From positions 310,001 through 374,000 of the forward strand of contig CAVZTA010000006.1 of assembly GCA_963778025.1 (NCBI GenBank): DNA of 64,000 bases, written 5' to 3'. Below, piece after piece: positions 49,586-58,586 of the stretch (the stretch's first letter is position 1; each line of letters starts with the position of its first letter). The DNA is from CAVZTA01 sp963778025 (GTDB lineage: Bacteria; Chloroflexota; Limnocylindria; Limnocylindrales; CSP1-4). Made by a program: the position numbers and the translations under genes. The notes beneath the pieces were generated by a model. The model worked only from the letters and a program-made list of their open reading frames with translations, had not been told where the DNA came from and ran no database searches.

Positions 49586-50389
49586 TCAGCCGACGGCGGG
49601 TTGCGGCTCGCCGGCGAGCATCGCCTCCAGGTCCAGCTGCGTCGGCAGTTGCTGGGGCGGCAGGGTCGGGATCCGTTCGATGCGATCGCACAGCCAGTCG
49701 ATCCGGCCCGAGGCGACCGGCGCGTGCGCGCTGATGAGGGTCTTCGGTCGGAGGTCGCGGACCTGCTTCGCGAGCGCCGCGACCTTGGCCGGGTCGGCCA
49801 GCTCGTGCCACACGTGGTTGACCCGGTTGAACCAGTCGAAACCCCAGTCGAAGTCGGCTGCGGGCACGTCGTTGCCCAGCTCGTACTCCACGGGCACGAC
49901 GGTGCCGAAGGCGTCCGAGCTGTAGTACACCTCCGTGGTCGGGTCCCACAGGCCGCGCGTGGCCGGCGAGTCGAACAGCGGCGGGCGGAGCGCCAGGAGC
50001 TTGCGGTCGCCCGCGTCGAAGGTCTCGCCGGTGTTGGCGTAGTAGACGCGCTGCGGCGGGATGACCCATTCCTCGCTCAGCTTGCCGTGGGCGACGGCGT
50101 TCGTCACCAGACGCGCGTTCGGGCACATGTCGAGGACACGCATCAGGCTGCCCGCGTGGTCACGGTCCTCGTGGCTCAGGAAGATCCAGCGCACGTCCGC
50201 CGGGTCGACCAGGGAGAAGGCAGCCTCGATATAGGCGTCGCTGTGGACGGTCGCCCCGGTATCGACGAGGATCGGCTCGCGGCCCCGGATGACCAGCGCG
50301 TTCATGTACAGCAGGCCCACGCCGGGGACCGGGTTGTACGAGGGGATGACGTAGGTCTCCTCGGCGATGCGGAACGGCTGCTGGGTCAC
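49586..50389 (-). CDS. MBL-fold protein of the flavodiiron (ODP) type, lacking flavodoxin
   Basis: 267 residues. Metal motif FLSHEDRDHAGSL follows the H-x-[E/D]-x-D-H pattern of flavodiiron proteins rather than HxHxDH; later ligands are plausible in YYSSDAFG and ISAHAPV. The fused flavodoxin domain of true flavodiiron proteins is absent. Probably a diiron, redox- or oxygen-linked hydrolase. Its ATG overlaps the stop of the upstream NTF2 gene (ATGA). Confidence 0.85.
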   Translation of the reverse strand: MTQQPFRIAEETYVIPSYNPVPGVGLLYMNALVIRGREPILVDTGATVHSDAYIEAAFSLVDPADVRWIFLSHEDRDHAGSLMRVLDMCPNARLVTNAVAHGKLSEEWVIPPQRVYYANTGETFDAGDRKLLALRPPLFDSPATRGLWDPTTEVYYSSDAFGTVVPVEYELGNDVPAADFDWGFDWFNRVNHVWHELADPAKVAALAKQVRDLRPKTLISAHAPVASGRIDWLCDRIERIPTLPPQQLPTQLDLEAMLAGEPQPAVG

Positions 50390-50760
50390 GCTGACTCCCT
50401 CACGCTGCCGAACCCCCGGACCTCCGCGATCCGTCCCTGGTCGTCGACGCGGAAGGTGTCGACGCCGTCGATCGTCACGCGGCCGCCGGCCTTCGGGTGC
50501 TGGACGATCGTGAACACGAGCGCCGCCTCGTCGCCCGCGACGTACACCTCGCGGGACTGGAACTCGATCGAGTCGACGCTCGACCAGAGCGAATCCCAGA
50601 ACCCGCCCAGGGCATCGACACCCCGGTTCGGGCTCGACCCGGCCGGCTCCTCCTGGACGACGTCGGGCGCGAGCACGCCCAGGAAACGGGTCTTGTCGGC
50701 GGTGACGAAGCTCTGGACGTAGCCGTCGACTGCCGCTCGCACCTGATCGGCCGTGGCCAT
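50386..50760 (-). CDS. NTF2-like / ketosteroid isomerase-like protein
   Basis: 124 residues, one cone-shaped alpha+beta NTF2 fold: VRAAVDGYVQSFVTADKTRFL, VVQEEPAGSSPNRGVDAL, VYVAGDEAALVFTIV and IDGVDTFRVDDQGRIAEV. Such proteins isomerise, cyclise or dehydrate small molecules, or simply bind them. Coupled to the diiron MBL gene. Confidence 0.85.
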   Translation of the reverse strand: MATADQVRAAVDGYVQSFVTADKTRFLGVLAPDVVQEEPAGSSPNRGVDALGGFWDSLWSSVDSIEFQSREVYVAGDEAALVFTIVQHPKAGGRVTIDGVDTFRVDDQGRIAEVRGFGSVRESA

Positions 50761-50782
50761 GCCATCCCTCCCGGTGTATGCG

Positions 50783-51232
50783 TCAGCCCTGGAGCGCCGG
50801 GAGCCCCGCGGGGGCGAGGCCCAGCGGGGTCCACAGCGTCAGGGGATTGAAGAACGCGTAGACATGGACGATGCGCCCCTCGGCGAGGCGGAAGAGGTTC
50901 ACGCCCGGGACCTCGACGCGCGCCCCGGTCGGCGGCGCGCCGAGGAACTCGCCATCGTGGCGCGCGGCGATGAGGAAGCGTGCCGCGACCTGGTCGCCCT
51001 CGGCGACCAGCTCCTCCACCGAGAAGCGGCGCTCCTCGGGGAACCCGCGGTACCAGGTCTCCACGAAGCGCTGATACGCGGGGATGCCCTCGATCGTCGT
51101 CTTCGAGACCGGGTTCTCGAACGACACGTCGGGATGCAGGATCTCCTCGGCGACCGCGAGGTCGCCGGGCGCCGACAACAGCTCCTCGAAGTAGCGGTGG
51201 GCGAGCGTCCGGCCGTCGACGAGGGTCGTCAT
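50783..51232 (-). CDS. SnoaL-like polyketide cyclase-family protein
   Basis: 149 residues. SnoaL fold: HRYFEELLSAPGDLAVAEEIL, HPDVSFENPVSKTTIEGIPAYQ (kept short here), and GVNLFRLAEGRIVHVYAFFNPL. Different from the neighbouring NTF2 protein, so two such folds sit side by side. ATG at 51232 overlaps the stop of the GMC gene. Confidence 0.87.
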   Translation of the reverse strand: MTTLVDGRTLAHRYFEELLSAPGDLAVAEEILHPDVSFENPVSKTTIEGIPAYQRFVETWYRGFPEERRFSVEELVAEGDQVAARFLIAARHDGEFLGAPPTGARVEVPGVNLFRLAEGRIVHVYAFFNPLTLWTPLGLAPAGLPALQG

Positions 51233-52791
51233 CCGCCCGCGACCACGGCTTCCCGCTCGCCGGCGGCGATCCACTCGGCGGCCCGCTCGCCGACCACGAA
51301 GCAGGTGAGCATCGGGTTGCGGCTGACGTGCCCCGGGAACACCGAGGCGTCGGCGATCCGGAGACCGTCGGCGCCACGCACCTTCAGCCGTTCGTCGACC
51401 ACCGCCTCGCCGTCGTGCGACGGGCCCATCCGGCACGAGCCGACGGGGTGCCAGATCGTCGCGGCGTTCTCGATGACGTACGTCGCGAGCAGCTGATCGT
51501 CGTCGATCGTCCGCTGGTCCAGGATCGCGATGTCCTGCCACAGGTCGCGGACCGCGTCCGAGTGCACGAGGTCCCAGCAGCGGCGGACGCCGTCCGAGAG
51601 GCGCTCCATGTCGTAGCGGTCGGTGTTCAGGTTCAGCTGGATGTTCGGTGCCGCGAGGGGTTCGGCGGACGTGAGGCGGATCGTGCCCAGCGAGTTCGGG
51701 CGGTTGATGACGCACATCGCGGCGAACAGGAGGTCGATGCCCGCCGGCGGCTGCAGCTTCGGCAGCCGCTCCTTGCCCAGCTTGTGGACGCAGTAGATCT
51801 GCATGTCGTTGTAGTGGGGACTGCCGGGCGCCGTGTAGTCGATGAGGAACTGGACGTCCGGGAATTCGCGCCGGACGACGCCCTCACGCGGGATGCACGC
51901 GACGAGCGACTGGGAATGCTCGATGAGGTTGTGGCCGACGCCCGGGCTGTCGATGACGACGTCGATGCCCAGCTGCCGCAGCTCCTCCGCGGGCCCCACG
52001 CCGGAGCGCAGGAGGATCATCGGCGTGCCCACCGCGCCCGCCGACAGCACGACGGTCCCGCCGTCGATCCGCTCGCGGGCGCCGTCCCGGATGACCTCCA
52101 CGCCGACCGCCCGCGTTCCCTCGAACCGCACCCGGTCGACGGTCGTCGAGGCCATGATCGTGAGGTTGGGGCGTCCGCGCGCCGGGTCGAGATACGCGAC
52201 CGCGGAGCTGACCCGCGCGTCGCCCCGCCGGTTCATCGGGATCATCCCGGCGCCGCTGGACCATGGGTCGTTGTGATCGGCGACCGACGGATAGCCCAGC
52301 TCGAGGGCCGCCGACTTGAACTGCTTCGCGAGCGGGATGAGCTCGTCGTCCGTCCAGCGCACGATGGGCAGGGGCCCGCCGCGGCCGTGGACCTCGGACC
52401 GGTCGCCGAAGTCGCGGTCGTCCTCGATCCGGCGGAAGTAGGGCAGGACCTTCTCCCACGCCCACTCCGGGTTGCCGCGGTCCGCCCAGTCCTGGTAGTC
52501 GGACGGCATCCCGCGCAGCGCGATCGTGCCGTTGATGGCCGAACAGCCGCCGGCGACCCGGCCGCGCGCGTAGTCGATGATCCGGCCGGCGTTCGCCTCG
52601 GCCTTGTAGCCCCAGTCGTGGTCCCGGATGGAGACCGCGAGCGCGTTGCGCACGTCCTCCGGGAGCTGGCCGGGCGGGAAATCGGGCCCCGCCTCGATGA
52701 GCAGCACCGAGACCGCCGGATCCTCGCTGAGACGCGCGGCGATGACCGCGCCCGACGTCCCGCCACCAACCACGATGTGGTCGTACGACAT
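51229..52791 (-). CDS. GMC-family FAD oxidoreductase
   Basis: 520 residues. N-terminal FAD motif YDHIVVGGGTSGAVIAARLS, GMC signature 1 region RGRVAGGCSAINGT, signature 2 LSAGAVGTPMILLRSGVGP, and active site WHPVGSCRMG with GHVSRNPML at the C-terminus. GMC enzymes oxidise alcohols or sugars, or act on lipids and sterols. ATG at 52791 has GGAG about 8 nt upstream; GTG at 52797 is an alternative. No mycofactocin genes are nearby. Coupled to the SnoaL gene. Confidence 0.92.
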   Translation of the reverse strand: MSYDHIVVGGGTSGAVIAARLSEDPAVSVLLIEAGPDFPPGQLPEDVRNALAVSIRDHDWGYKAEANAGRIIDYARGRVAGGCSAINGTIALRGMPSDYQDWADRGNPEWAWEKVLPYFRRIEDDRDFGDRSEVHGRGGPLPIVRWTDDELIPLAKQFKSAALELGYPSVADHNDPWSSGAGMIPMNRRGDARVSSAVAYLDPARGRPNLTIMASTTVDRVRFEGTRAVGVEVIRDGARERIDGGTVVLSAGAVGTPMILLRSGVGPAEELRQLGIDVVIDSPGVGHNLIEHSQSLVACIPREGVVRREFPDVQFLIDYTAPGSPHYNDMQIYCVHKLGKERLPKLQPPAGIDLLFAAMCVINRPNSLGTIRLTSAEPLAAPNIQLNLNTDRYDMERLSDGVRRCWDLVHSDAVRDLWQDIAILDQRTIDDDQLLATYVIENAATIWHPVGSCRMGPSHDGEAVVDERLKVRGADGLRIADASVFPGHVSRNPMLTCFVVGERAAEWIAAGEREAVVAGG

Positions 52792-52837
52792 CTTCACGCT
52801 CCCCTCCGATGCTTCGGTCGTCGCGGATCAGCTCGTG

Positions 52838-55048
52838 TCATGGGACGTCCTCGAAGGAGTCGACGACCCGGATGTCCTCCTGCTCCGGGTCGGCCCGCAG
52901 CAGGATCTCGCGAACCTGCGGCCTGGGGGCGACCGCGAAGATGTCGGCGCGGTCCGAGATGTCCATCTTCGAGCGCGCGAACAGCAGCACCCGGATGCCC
53001 ACGTTCTCCATCGACTCGAGGTGCTCGAGCCGAAGCACGAGGCGCGTGGGGCGCTTGGCCAACGCCAGCTCGAGCTCCGTCTGGAACTCCGACCACGTGC
53101 TCGTGTCGAGCTTGCCGGCCAGGGTCATGATCGCGGTCCCGTCGACGAACTCCGTCTCGGTCTCGAACGGGTCCTTGATGGCCTGGAGGCGGACGCGGAT
53201 CTTCTGGCGGGTCGCGGAGGTCGGGACGCGGACGGTCATCTCGTCCGAGTCGAAGTCCTCGTGCGGCGCCCCATCGATCTCCACCTCGCGGATGCACACG
53301 CTGCCCAGCGGGAGGATGTCGGGCGCGACGCGCAGGACGTCCTCGCCCAGGGCGTTGGGCAGCGGGCTGAACCACAGGTCCATCGGCTCCTTCGTCAGGA
53401 GCAGGTTCGTGTACACCGTGGCCAGGTACGCCAGCTCGAACGAGTGGTAGCCGGCCATCGAATGGCTGCCCTTCATCCGCTCGTTGCCCAGCAGGTAGGG
53501 CACGCCGTTGGCCAGGACGTTGAAGTACACCGAGCCGTCGCCGTGGTCGAGGAACCAGGCGTTGTAGAAGGCCGACGCCTCGCGGGCATAGCGCAGCCAG
53601 TCTCCGCTCGCCCCGACAGACCCCGCGAGGATCAGATAGGCAAGGATGGCCTGCTCCTGCTGCCACCACGCCTTGCGGTCATGCCACGTGAAGCGATGGA
53701 CGGTCTCGCCCCGGTCCAGGCCCCGCTCCACCACGTCGTACCAGCCGCCGCGCTGCGGATCCATCCCGTGGTCGGGCATGACCTGGCCGATCTTCTCGGC
53801 CAGCTCCCGGAATCGGTCGCTGGGGTGCAGGTGGTAGATGCGCATGAGGTTCCAGGCGATCTTCAGGTTGTGGCCGACGACCGCGCGGTCCTGCTGCCAG
53901 CCCCAGGTCGTGTCGGCGCTCCAGTCCTCGTGGAAGCGCTCCTGCACGAAGGCGCTGTGCTCATCGTCCGGGAAGCGCTCGGCGATCGTGTCGGCCAGTG
54001 CGACCAGCATGTCGGCGTAGCGCTGCTCGCCGGTCGCGAGCCACGCGTTGATCAGGTAGGCCGGGATGTGATCACCGACCGAGTTCCAGTTCTTGCGCGC
54101 GCGGTTCCGGCCCAGGGAATCGCTGCGCCCGTCAAAGGTCACCGGGTCGATGTGCGACCAGTAGCCGCCGTGCCGGGGATCGAGGAAGAACTTCTCGAAC
54201 AGCGTCACCGTCGCGTCGATGTCGGCCTTGATCCGCGGATCGCGCGTGATCCGGAACACCTGTGCCGCGCCCACGAGGGCGTAGATCTGTTCGTACGCCG
54301 GGATGGCGTCGTAGTCGTCGCCGAACTCCGAGGCGAGGATCTTCTTCTCGTTCGGTTCGTCGATGTCGATCGCGTGATACCAGTACGAGATCCCCTCGCC
54401 CGGATCGTTGTGCCGCAGGTGGTCGCGGAGGTACTCGACGCCCGCCTCGGCCGCCTCGAGGAAGCGGTCCTCGCCCGTCATGTGGTAGGCGGTCGACAGG
54501 CCATAGATGAGGCGGGACATCGTGTCCGTCTCCTGGCGGTTGCCCACCTTCTGGCCCGCCATGTTGATGTTCACCCGATACGTGCGCCAGTCGGGCTCGC
54601 CCGTCCCGAACTGCGCCCGGTAGTAGAAGTCCCCCATCTGCCAGATCTGCTGCACCCACCAGTCGGGCTTCTCGAACACGAACTCGTGTGCCCGCCGGCC
54701 CGCGAACACGACCTGGGCGGCTTCGAATCGATGGTCGCCCTGCTGTGGGTAGAACACCCCGTACACGAACACGTAGCGGCCCGGCACGAGCATGTCGCGC
54801 AGCTGCGCGGTGGCGTCGACGTACGCCTCGCCGAGATTGCGCACCAGAAGGGCGTTGGTCATGTCCGTGAGGTGGACGTCGAACACCCGGTCGTCGGTGG
54901 TCCGGAGCCCGAACGAGCGCGTGTCGTTGTCGAACGCCGTCACGTAGCCCGCGATGAGATCCGCGAACGAGAAGGCCATCCGCGGGCTCTTGGCGGTCAC
55001 CTTTCGGGTGGCCGCCTTTCGGGTCGCCGCCGGTTCCTTGATCGCCAT
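52838..55048 (-). CDS. AGE-family epimerase fused to a STAS domain
   Basis: 736 residues. Domain order: Lys/Ala-rich N-terminus; a beta-rich domain (about 25-125; FAGYVTAFDND-like ADLIAGYVTAFDNDTRSF); an alpha/alpha-barrel of the N-acylglucosamine 2-epimerase type (about 130-560; RHGGYWSHID, DRAVVGHNLKIAWNLMR, AWWQQEQAILAYL, YHSFELAYL); a beta-rich segment; and a C-terminal STAS domain (TAIMTLAGKLDTSTWSEFQ, VLRLEHLESMENVGIRVL). Anti-sigma antagonist STAS domains usually carry a phosphorylatable Ser after the MD/ME turn; here the position is SMENVG, so partner binding may not be switched by phosphorylation. ATG at 55048 with a perfect GGAGGAGGT upstream. Likely isomerises a free sugar or oligosaccharide. 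Confidence 0.9.
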   Translation of the reverse strand: MAIKEPAATRKAATRKVTAKSPRMAFSFADLIAGYVTAFDNDTRSFGLRTTDDRVFDVHLTDMTNALLVRNLGEAYVDATAQLRDMLVPGRYVFVYGVFYPQQGDHRFEAAQVVFAGRRAHEFVFEKPDWWVQQIWQMGDFYYRAQFGTGEPDWRTYRVNINMAGQKVGNRQETDTMSRLIYGLSTAYHMTGEDRFLEAAEAGVEYLRDHLRHNDPGEGISYWYHAIDIDEPNEKKILASEFGDDYDAIPAYEQIYALVGAAQVFRITRDPRIKADIDATVTLFEKFFLDPRHGGYWSHIDPVTFDGRSDSLGRNRARKNWNSVGDHIPAYLINAWLATGEQRYADMLVALADTIAERFPDDEHSAFVQERFHEDWSADTTWGWQQDRAVVGHNLKIAWNLMRIYHLHPSDRFRELAEKIGQVMPDHGMDPQRGGWYDVVERGLDRGETVHRFTWHDRKAWWQQEQAILAYLILAGSVGASGDWLRYAREASAFYNAWFLDHGDGSVYFNVLANGVPYLLGNERMKGSHSMAGYHSFELAYLATVYTNLLLTKEPMDLWFSPLPNALGEDVLRVAPDILPLGSVCIREVEIDGAPHEDFDSDEMTVRVPTSATRQKIRVRLQAIKDPFETETEFVDGTAIMTLAGKLDTSTWSEFQTELELALAKRPTRLVLRLEHLESMENVGIRVLLFARSKMDISDRADIFAVAPRPQVREILLRADPEQEDIRVVDSFEDVP

Positions 55049-55092
55049 CTGCGCTGACCTCCTCCGTGCCGCGGCGCGGCGCGGACGCCTGA

Positions 55093-57249
55093 CTAGCGTG
55101 ATATGAGCACCACGATGCTCCGGTCGCGGACCCGACACGTGACTCCGTCGAAGGGCTCCTCCTCGCCGCGGACGGTGATGTCGGCGGGTGCCGGCCGGGC
55201 GGTGTCGATGGCCCGGAACCAGCGCCGGGTGGCGAGCGGCGGGACGTCGAAGTCGAGGTCCTGCCACTCCATGTTGACCATCACGTGGATGTCGACGTCG
55301 TCGTCGACGCCCTCCTGGGGGTCGACGGCCGGGAAGCCGGCCAGGGTGAACGCGAGGACCCGCGACTCCGGATCCGACCAGCCGGGGCTGTCGAGCCGGC
55401 AGCCGTGCCACGCGATGTCCGGGAGGTCGCGCTCGTTGCGCCGGCCCCGGAACCAGGTCGTGCGATGCAGGTTGGGGTGGCGCTGGCGGAACCCGATGAG
55501 CTGGCTGGCGAAACGGACGAGGTCGGCGTTCGCGGCGACCCGGTCCCAGTCGAGCCAGCTGACGCCGTTGTCCTGGCAGTACGCGTTGTTGTTGCCGTGC
55601 TGCGTGTTCCGCGCCTCGTCGCCCATCAGGAGCATCGGCACGCCCTGGGACAGCAGCAGGAGGGACAGGGCGTTCCGGACCTGGCGGTCGCGCAGCGCGT
55701 GGATCGCCGGGTCGTCGGTCTCCCCTTCGGCGCCGTGGTTCCAGCTCAGGTTGTCGTCGCTGCCGTCGCGATTGCCCTCGCCGTTGGCCTCGTTGTGCTT
55801 GTGGTCATACGAGACCAGGTCGTTGAGGGTGAAGCCGTCGTGGGCGGTGATGAAGTTGATGCTGTTGATGGGCAGCTCGCCGTCGTCCTGGAACAGGTCG
55901 GCGCTGCCTGCGATGCGCGATGCGACCGCCCCGACGAGACCCTTGTCGCCCTTCAGGAACCGGCGGATGTCGTCCCGGAAGCGACCGTTCCACTCGGCCC
56001 AGCGGTAGCCCGGGAAGTAGCCGACCTGGTAGAGGCCGCCCGCGTCCCACGCCTCGGCGATGAGCTTCGTCCGGCCCAGCTCGTTCTCGAGCTCGATGTT
56101 CCACAGGACCGGCGGATCGGCCATCGGCGCGCCGCCCGGGCCGCGGGACAGGATCGACGCGAGGTCGAAGCGGAAGCCATCGACATGCAGCTCCCGGACC
56201 CAGTAGGTGAGGCAGTCGACGATGAACCGGTCGACCATCGGATGGTTGCAGTTGATCGTGTTGCCACAGCCGCTGAGGTTCGTGTAGTACTGCTTGTCGT
56301 ACGGCTCGAGGTGGTAGTAGGTGGCGTTGTCCAGCCCGCGGAAGCTGATCGTCGGGCCTTCGTGGTTGCCCTCACCGGTGTGGTTGAAGACGACGTCGAG
56401 GATGACCTCGATGCCGGCACGGTGGAGCGCCTTGACCATGTCCCGGAACTCCGCGACATGGCCCCCGTCCTCGGGCTTGATGCAGTAGTCGCAGTCGGGG
56501 CTGAAGAACGCGATGGGGCTGTAGCCCCAGTACTGCGTGAGCCGCTCCCCGGTGATCGGGCTGATCGCCCCGATCTCCGAGCGGTCGAACTCGAACACCG
56601 GCAGCAGCTCGAGCGCGGTGACGCCCAGCTCCTGGAGGTACGGGATCTTCTCGACGATGCCGCTGAAGGTGCCGGGATGGGTCACCCGCGAGGTGGGTGA
56701 CTTCGTGAACCCGCCGACGTGCATCTCGTAGATGACCGTCTCGTCCATCGGCCGGTCCAGCGGTCGGTCGCCCTCCCAGTCGTAGCCCCGCAGGTCGACG
56801 ACGACGCCGCGGAGCGAGCTGGCCACGTTGTCGCCCGGCCGGCAGGCTGCGGCTCGATCCCAGACCGACGAGGTCACCGCACGGGCATACGGGTCGACGA
56901 GGACCTTGTGCGGGTCGAATCGGTGCCCGCCGCCGGAGACGTCCCGCGACCCGTCGACGCGGTACGCATAGCCCATGCCCGGTCGCACATCGGTGACGTA
57001 GACGTGCCACAGGTAGAACGACCGGTCCCGGTCGGGATCGAGGTCGATGACGACGATGGGCTCCGGGTCGTCATGGGACGCGAACACGAGCAGCTGCACC
57101 GCCGTCGCGTGCTGCGCCAGGAGCGCGAAGTTCGTGCCGCCCTCGTCCGGGGTCGCCCCAAGGGGATGGGCATGTCCCGGCAGCGCTCGGAAGCGTGGGC
57201 GATCGGCGCCCGGGGCGTCGAGGGCGGCGGGCAAGGCGAGCGTCGTCAT
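55093..57249 (-). CDS. glgX: Glycogen debranching enzyme (isoamylase type)
   Basis: 718 residues. GH13 debranching enzyme that hydrolyses alpha-1,6 branches of glycogen. N-terminal CBM48-like domain (HPLGATPDEGGTNFALLAQHA). Catalytic motifs: DVVFNHTGEG, nucleophile Asp in GFRFDLASIL, acid Glu in LIAEAWDAGG and NFITAHDGFTLNDLVSY. The C-terminal beta domain ends VRDRSIVVLISR. The first gene of the seven-gene operon, 44 bp before the epimerase. The start region may overlap a small upstream ORF. Trehalose-synthesising TreY/TreZ are not present. Confidence 0.95.
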   Translation of the reverse strand: MTTLALPAALDAPGADRPRFRALPGHAHPLGATPDEGGTNFALLAQHATAVQLLVFASHDDPEPIVVIDLDPDRDRSFYLWHVYVTDVRPGMGYAYRVDGSRDVSGGGHRFDPHKVLVDPYARAVTSSVWDRAAACRPGDNVASSLRGVVVDLRGYDWEGDRPLDRPMDETVIYEMHVGGFTKSPTSRVTHPGTFSGIVEKIPYLQELGVTALELLPVFEFDRSEIGAISPITGERLTQYWGYSPIAFFSPDCDYCIKPEDGGHVAEFRDMVKALHRAGIEVILDVVFNHTGEGNHEGPTISFRGLDNATYYHLEPYDKQYYTNLSGCGNTINCNHPMVDRFIVDCLTYWVRELHVDGFRFDLASILSRGPGGAPMADPPVLWNIELENELGRTKLIAEAWDAGGLYQVGYFPGYRWAEWNGRFRDDIRRFLKGDKGLVGAVASRIAGSADLFQDDGELPINSINFITAHDGFTLNDLVSYDHKHNEANGEGNRDGSDDNLSWNHGAEGETDDPAIHALRDRQVRNALSLLLLSQGVPMLLMGDEARNTQHGNNNAYCQDNGVSWLDWDRVAANADLVRFASQLIGFRQRHPNLHRTTWFRGRRNERDLPDIAWHGCRLDSPGWSDPESRVLAFTLAGFPAVDPQEGVDDDVDIHVMVNMEWQDLDFDVPPLATRRWFRAIDTARPAPADITVRGEEEPFDGVTCRVRDRSIVVLISR

Positions 57250-57353
57250 GCGTCCCTTCCTGAGGCGTCGTCGCCCGACGTGAGGGAATCGCCTGCGCTG
57301 GTGGCGGCGAAGCGGGCGATCCCCCGGGCCGCGTCGAGGTCGAGTGCGGCCAT
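57246..57353 (-). CDS. Possible 35-aa ORF overlapping the glgX start
   Basis: ATG at 57353 opens a 35-codon frame (MAALDLDAARGIARFAA...) whose TGA overlaps the glgX ATG. Size and overlap match other coupled genes in the window, but there is no similarity or clear ribosome binding site. It could be a leader peptide or chance. Confidence 0.3.
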   Translation of the reverse strand: MAALDLDAARGIARFAATSAGDSLTSGDDASGRDA

Positions 57354-57425
57354 CTGCAGGCTACACATCCGCTGTCTCGTGTGCTCCCCTTCTGGTGTCA
57401 ACGTCTCGACATCCGACGGGCTGGG

Positions 57426-57431
57426 TATCGT
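57426..57431 (+). promoter_or_regulatory. -10 element (TATCGT) of a leaderless ligase promoter
   Basis: TATCGT, then 6 nt, then the ATG at 57438. No Shine-Dalgarno sequence. Confidence 0.5.
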
Positions 57432-57437
57432 TCGGGC

Positions 57438-58529
57438 ATGCGCTTGCCGTTCGACCCGCCCATCGAGCCGATGCTCGCGAAAGCCGTCCCGGACCTGCCC
57501 CAGGGCGAGGGCTGGCTCTACGAGCCCAAGTGGGACGGCTTCCGCGCCCTGGTGTTCAAGGACGGCGACGACATCTACACGCAGTCGCGCGACCTGAAGC
57601 CGCTCGACCGCTACTTCCCGGAGCTCGCCGAGCCGTTCCGCGCGCAGCTGCCGGAGCGCTGCGTGCTCGATGGCGAGGTCGTCATCGCCGGGCCGGACGG
57701 TCTCGCGTTCGAGTCGCTCCTGCTGCGGATCCACCCGGCGGAATCACGGGTCCGGATGCTCGCGGCGGAGACGCCGGCGAGCTTCGTCGCGTGGGATCTC
57801 CTCGCGCTCGATGACGAGGACCTGCGGGAGGTGCCCCAGGCTGAGCGGCGGGCGCGGCTGGAAGGGCTGCTCGGGCGCGTGACGCCCCCGGTCCACCTGA
57901 CGCCCGCCACCCGCGACCGGGCGACCGCCGCCGACTGGTTCGACCGGTTCGAGGGCGCCGGCCTGGACGGGGTCATCGCCAAGAAGCTCGACGGGACGTA
58001 CCAGCCGGGCAAGCGCGCGATGCTCAAGATCAAGCACGAGCGGACGGCCGACTGCGTGGTCGCGGGGTTCCGCTGGCACAAGAACGGACCCGGGACCCAC
58101 GTGGGCTCGCTGCTGCTGGGGCTGTACGGCGACGACGGGAAGCTGCATCACGTCGGCATCACCTCGTCGTTCACCTGGGAGCGCCGGGCGACGATCCTGA
58201 CCGAGCTCGAGCCGCTCCGGAAGGACGCGAAGGACGGGCATCCCTGGGGCGAATGGGCCGAGTGGGCGGCGTGGGGCGCGGCGGACGCGTCGGGGCAGCG
58301 GCTGCCGGGCGCGACATCGCGCTGGAACCGCGGCAAGGACCTGTCGTGGGAGCCGCTCCGCGCGGAGAAGGTCGTCGAGGTCGCGTACGACCATCTCCAG
58401 GGCGACCGGTTCCGCCACGGGACGACGTTCCGCCGCTGGCGCCCGGACAAGCAGCCCGCCGACTGCCGCTACGACCAGCTCGAGGTCACCGCCCCGTTCG
58501 AGCTCGAGCGGATCTTCGGCTCGGGCTGA
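57438..58529 (+). CDS. ATP-dependent DNA ligase (LigC/LigD ligase-domain type)
   Basis: 363 residues. Adenylation motif EPKWDGFRAL (Lys nucleophile), DLKPLDRYFPEL, VLDGEVVIAG (motif III), GLDGVIAKKLDG and the OB-fold part (AMLKIKHERTADCVV, VGSLLLGLYGDDG). Length matches stand-alone LigC or the ligase module of LigD. It seals breaks in non-homologous end joining or base repair. The LigD-type polymerase module is encoded 4 kb away on the other strand, so the LigD activities are split between genes. Ku is not seen. Confidence 0.93.
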   Translation: MRLPFDPPIEPMLAKAVPDLPQGEGWLYEPKWDGFRALVFKDGDDIYTQSRDLKPLDRYFPELAEPFRAQLPERCVLDGEVVIAGPDGLAFESLLLRIHPAESRVRMLAAETPASFVAWDLLALDDEDLREVPQAERRARLEGLLGRVTPPVHLTPATRDRATAADWFDRFEGAGLDGVIAKKLDGTYQPGKRAMLKIKHERTADCVVAGFRWHKNGPGTHVGSLLLGLYGDDGKLHHVGITSSFTWERRATILTELEPLRKDAKDGHPWGEWAEWAAWGAADASGQRLPGATSRWNRGKDLSWEPLRAEKVVEVAYDHLQGDRFRHGTTFRRWRPDKQPADCRYDQLEVTAPFELERIFGSG

Positions 58530-58542
58530 GCCGCGGGTCGGT

Positions 58543-58562
58543 CGAGGCCCGCGCCGGCCTCG
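58543..58562. terminator. Hairpin between convergent ligase and PPOX genes
   Basis: CGAGGCC and GGCCTCG pair across a 6-nt loop in the 57-bp convergent spacer. Probably a bidirectional terminator. Confidence 0.55.
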
Positions 58563-58586
58563 ATGGGTCGCCCCGGCTCCTGAAGC

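Noticed and set aside
51229..52791. MftG (mycofactocin-linked GMC enzyme)
   Set aside because: No mftA-F genes nearby and no distinguishing feature seen; kept as a general GMC enzyme.
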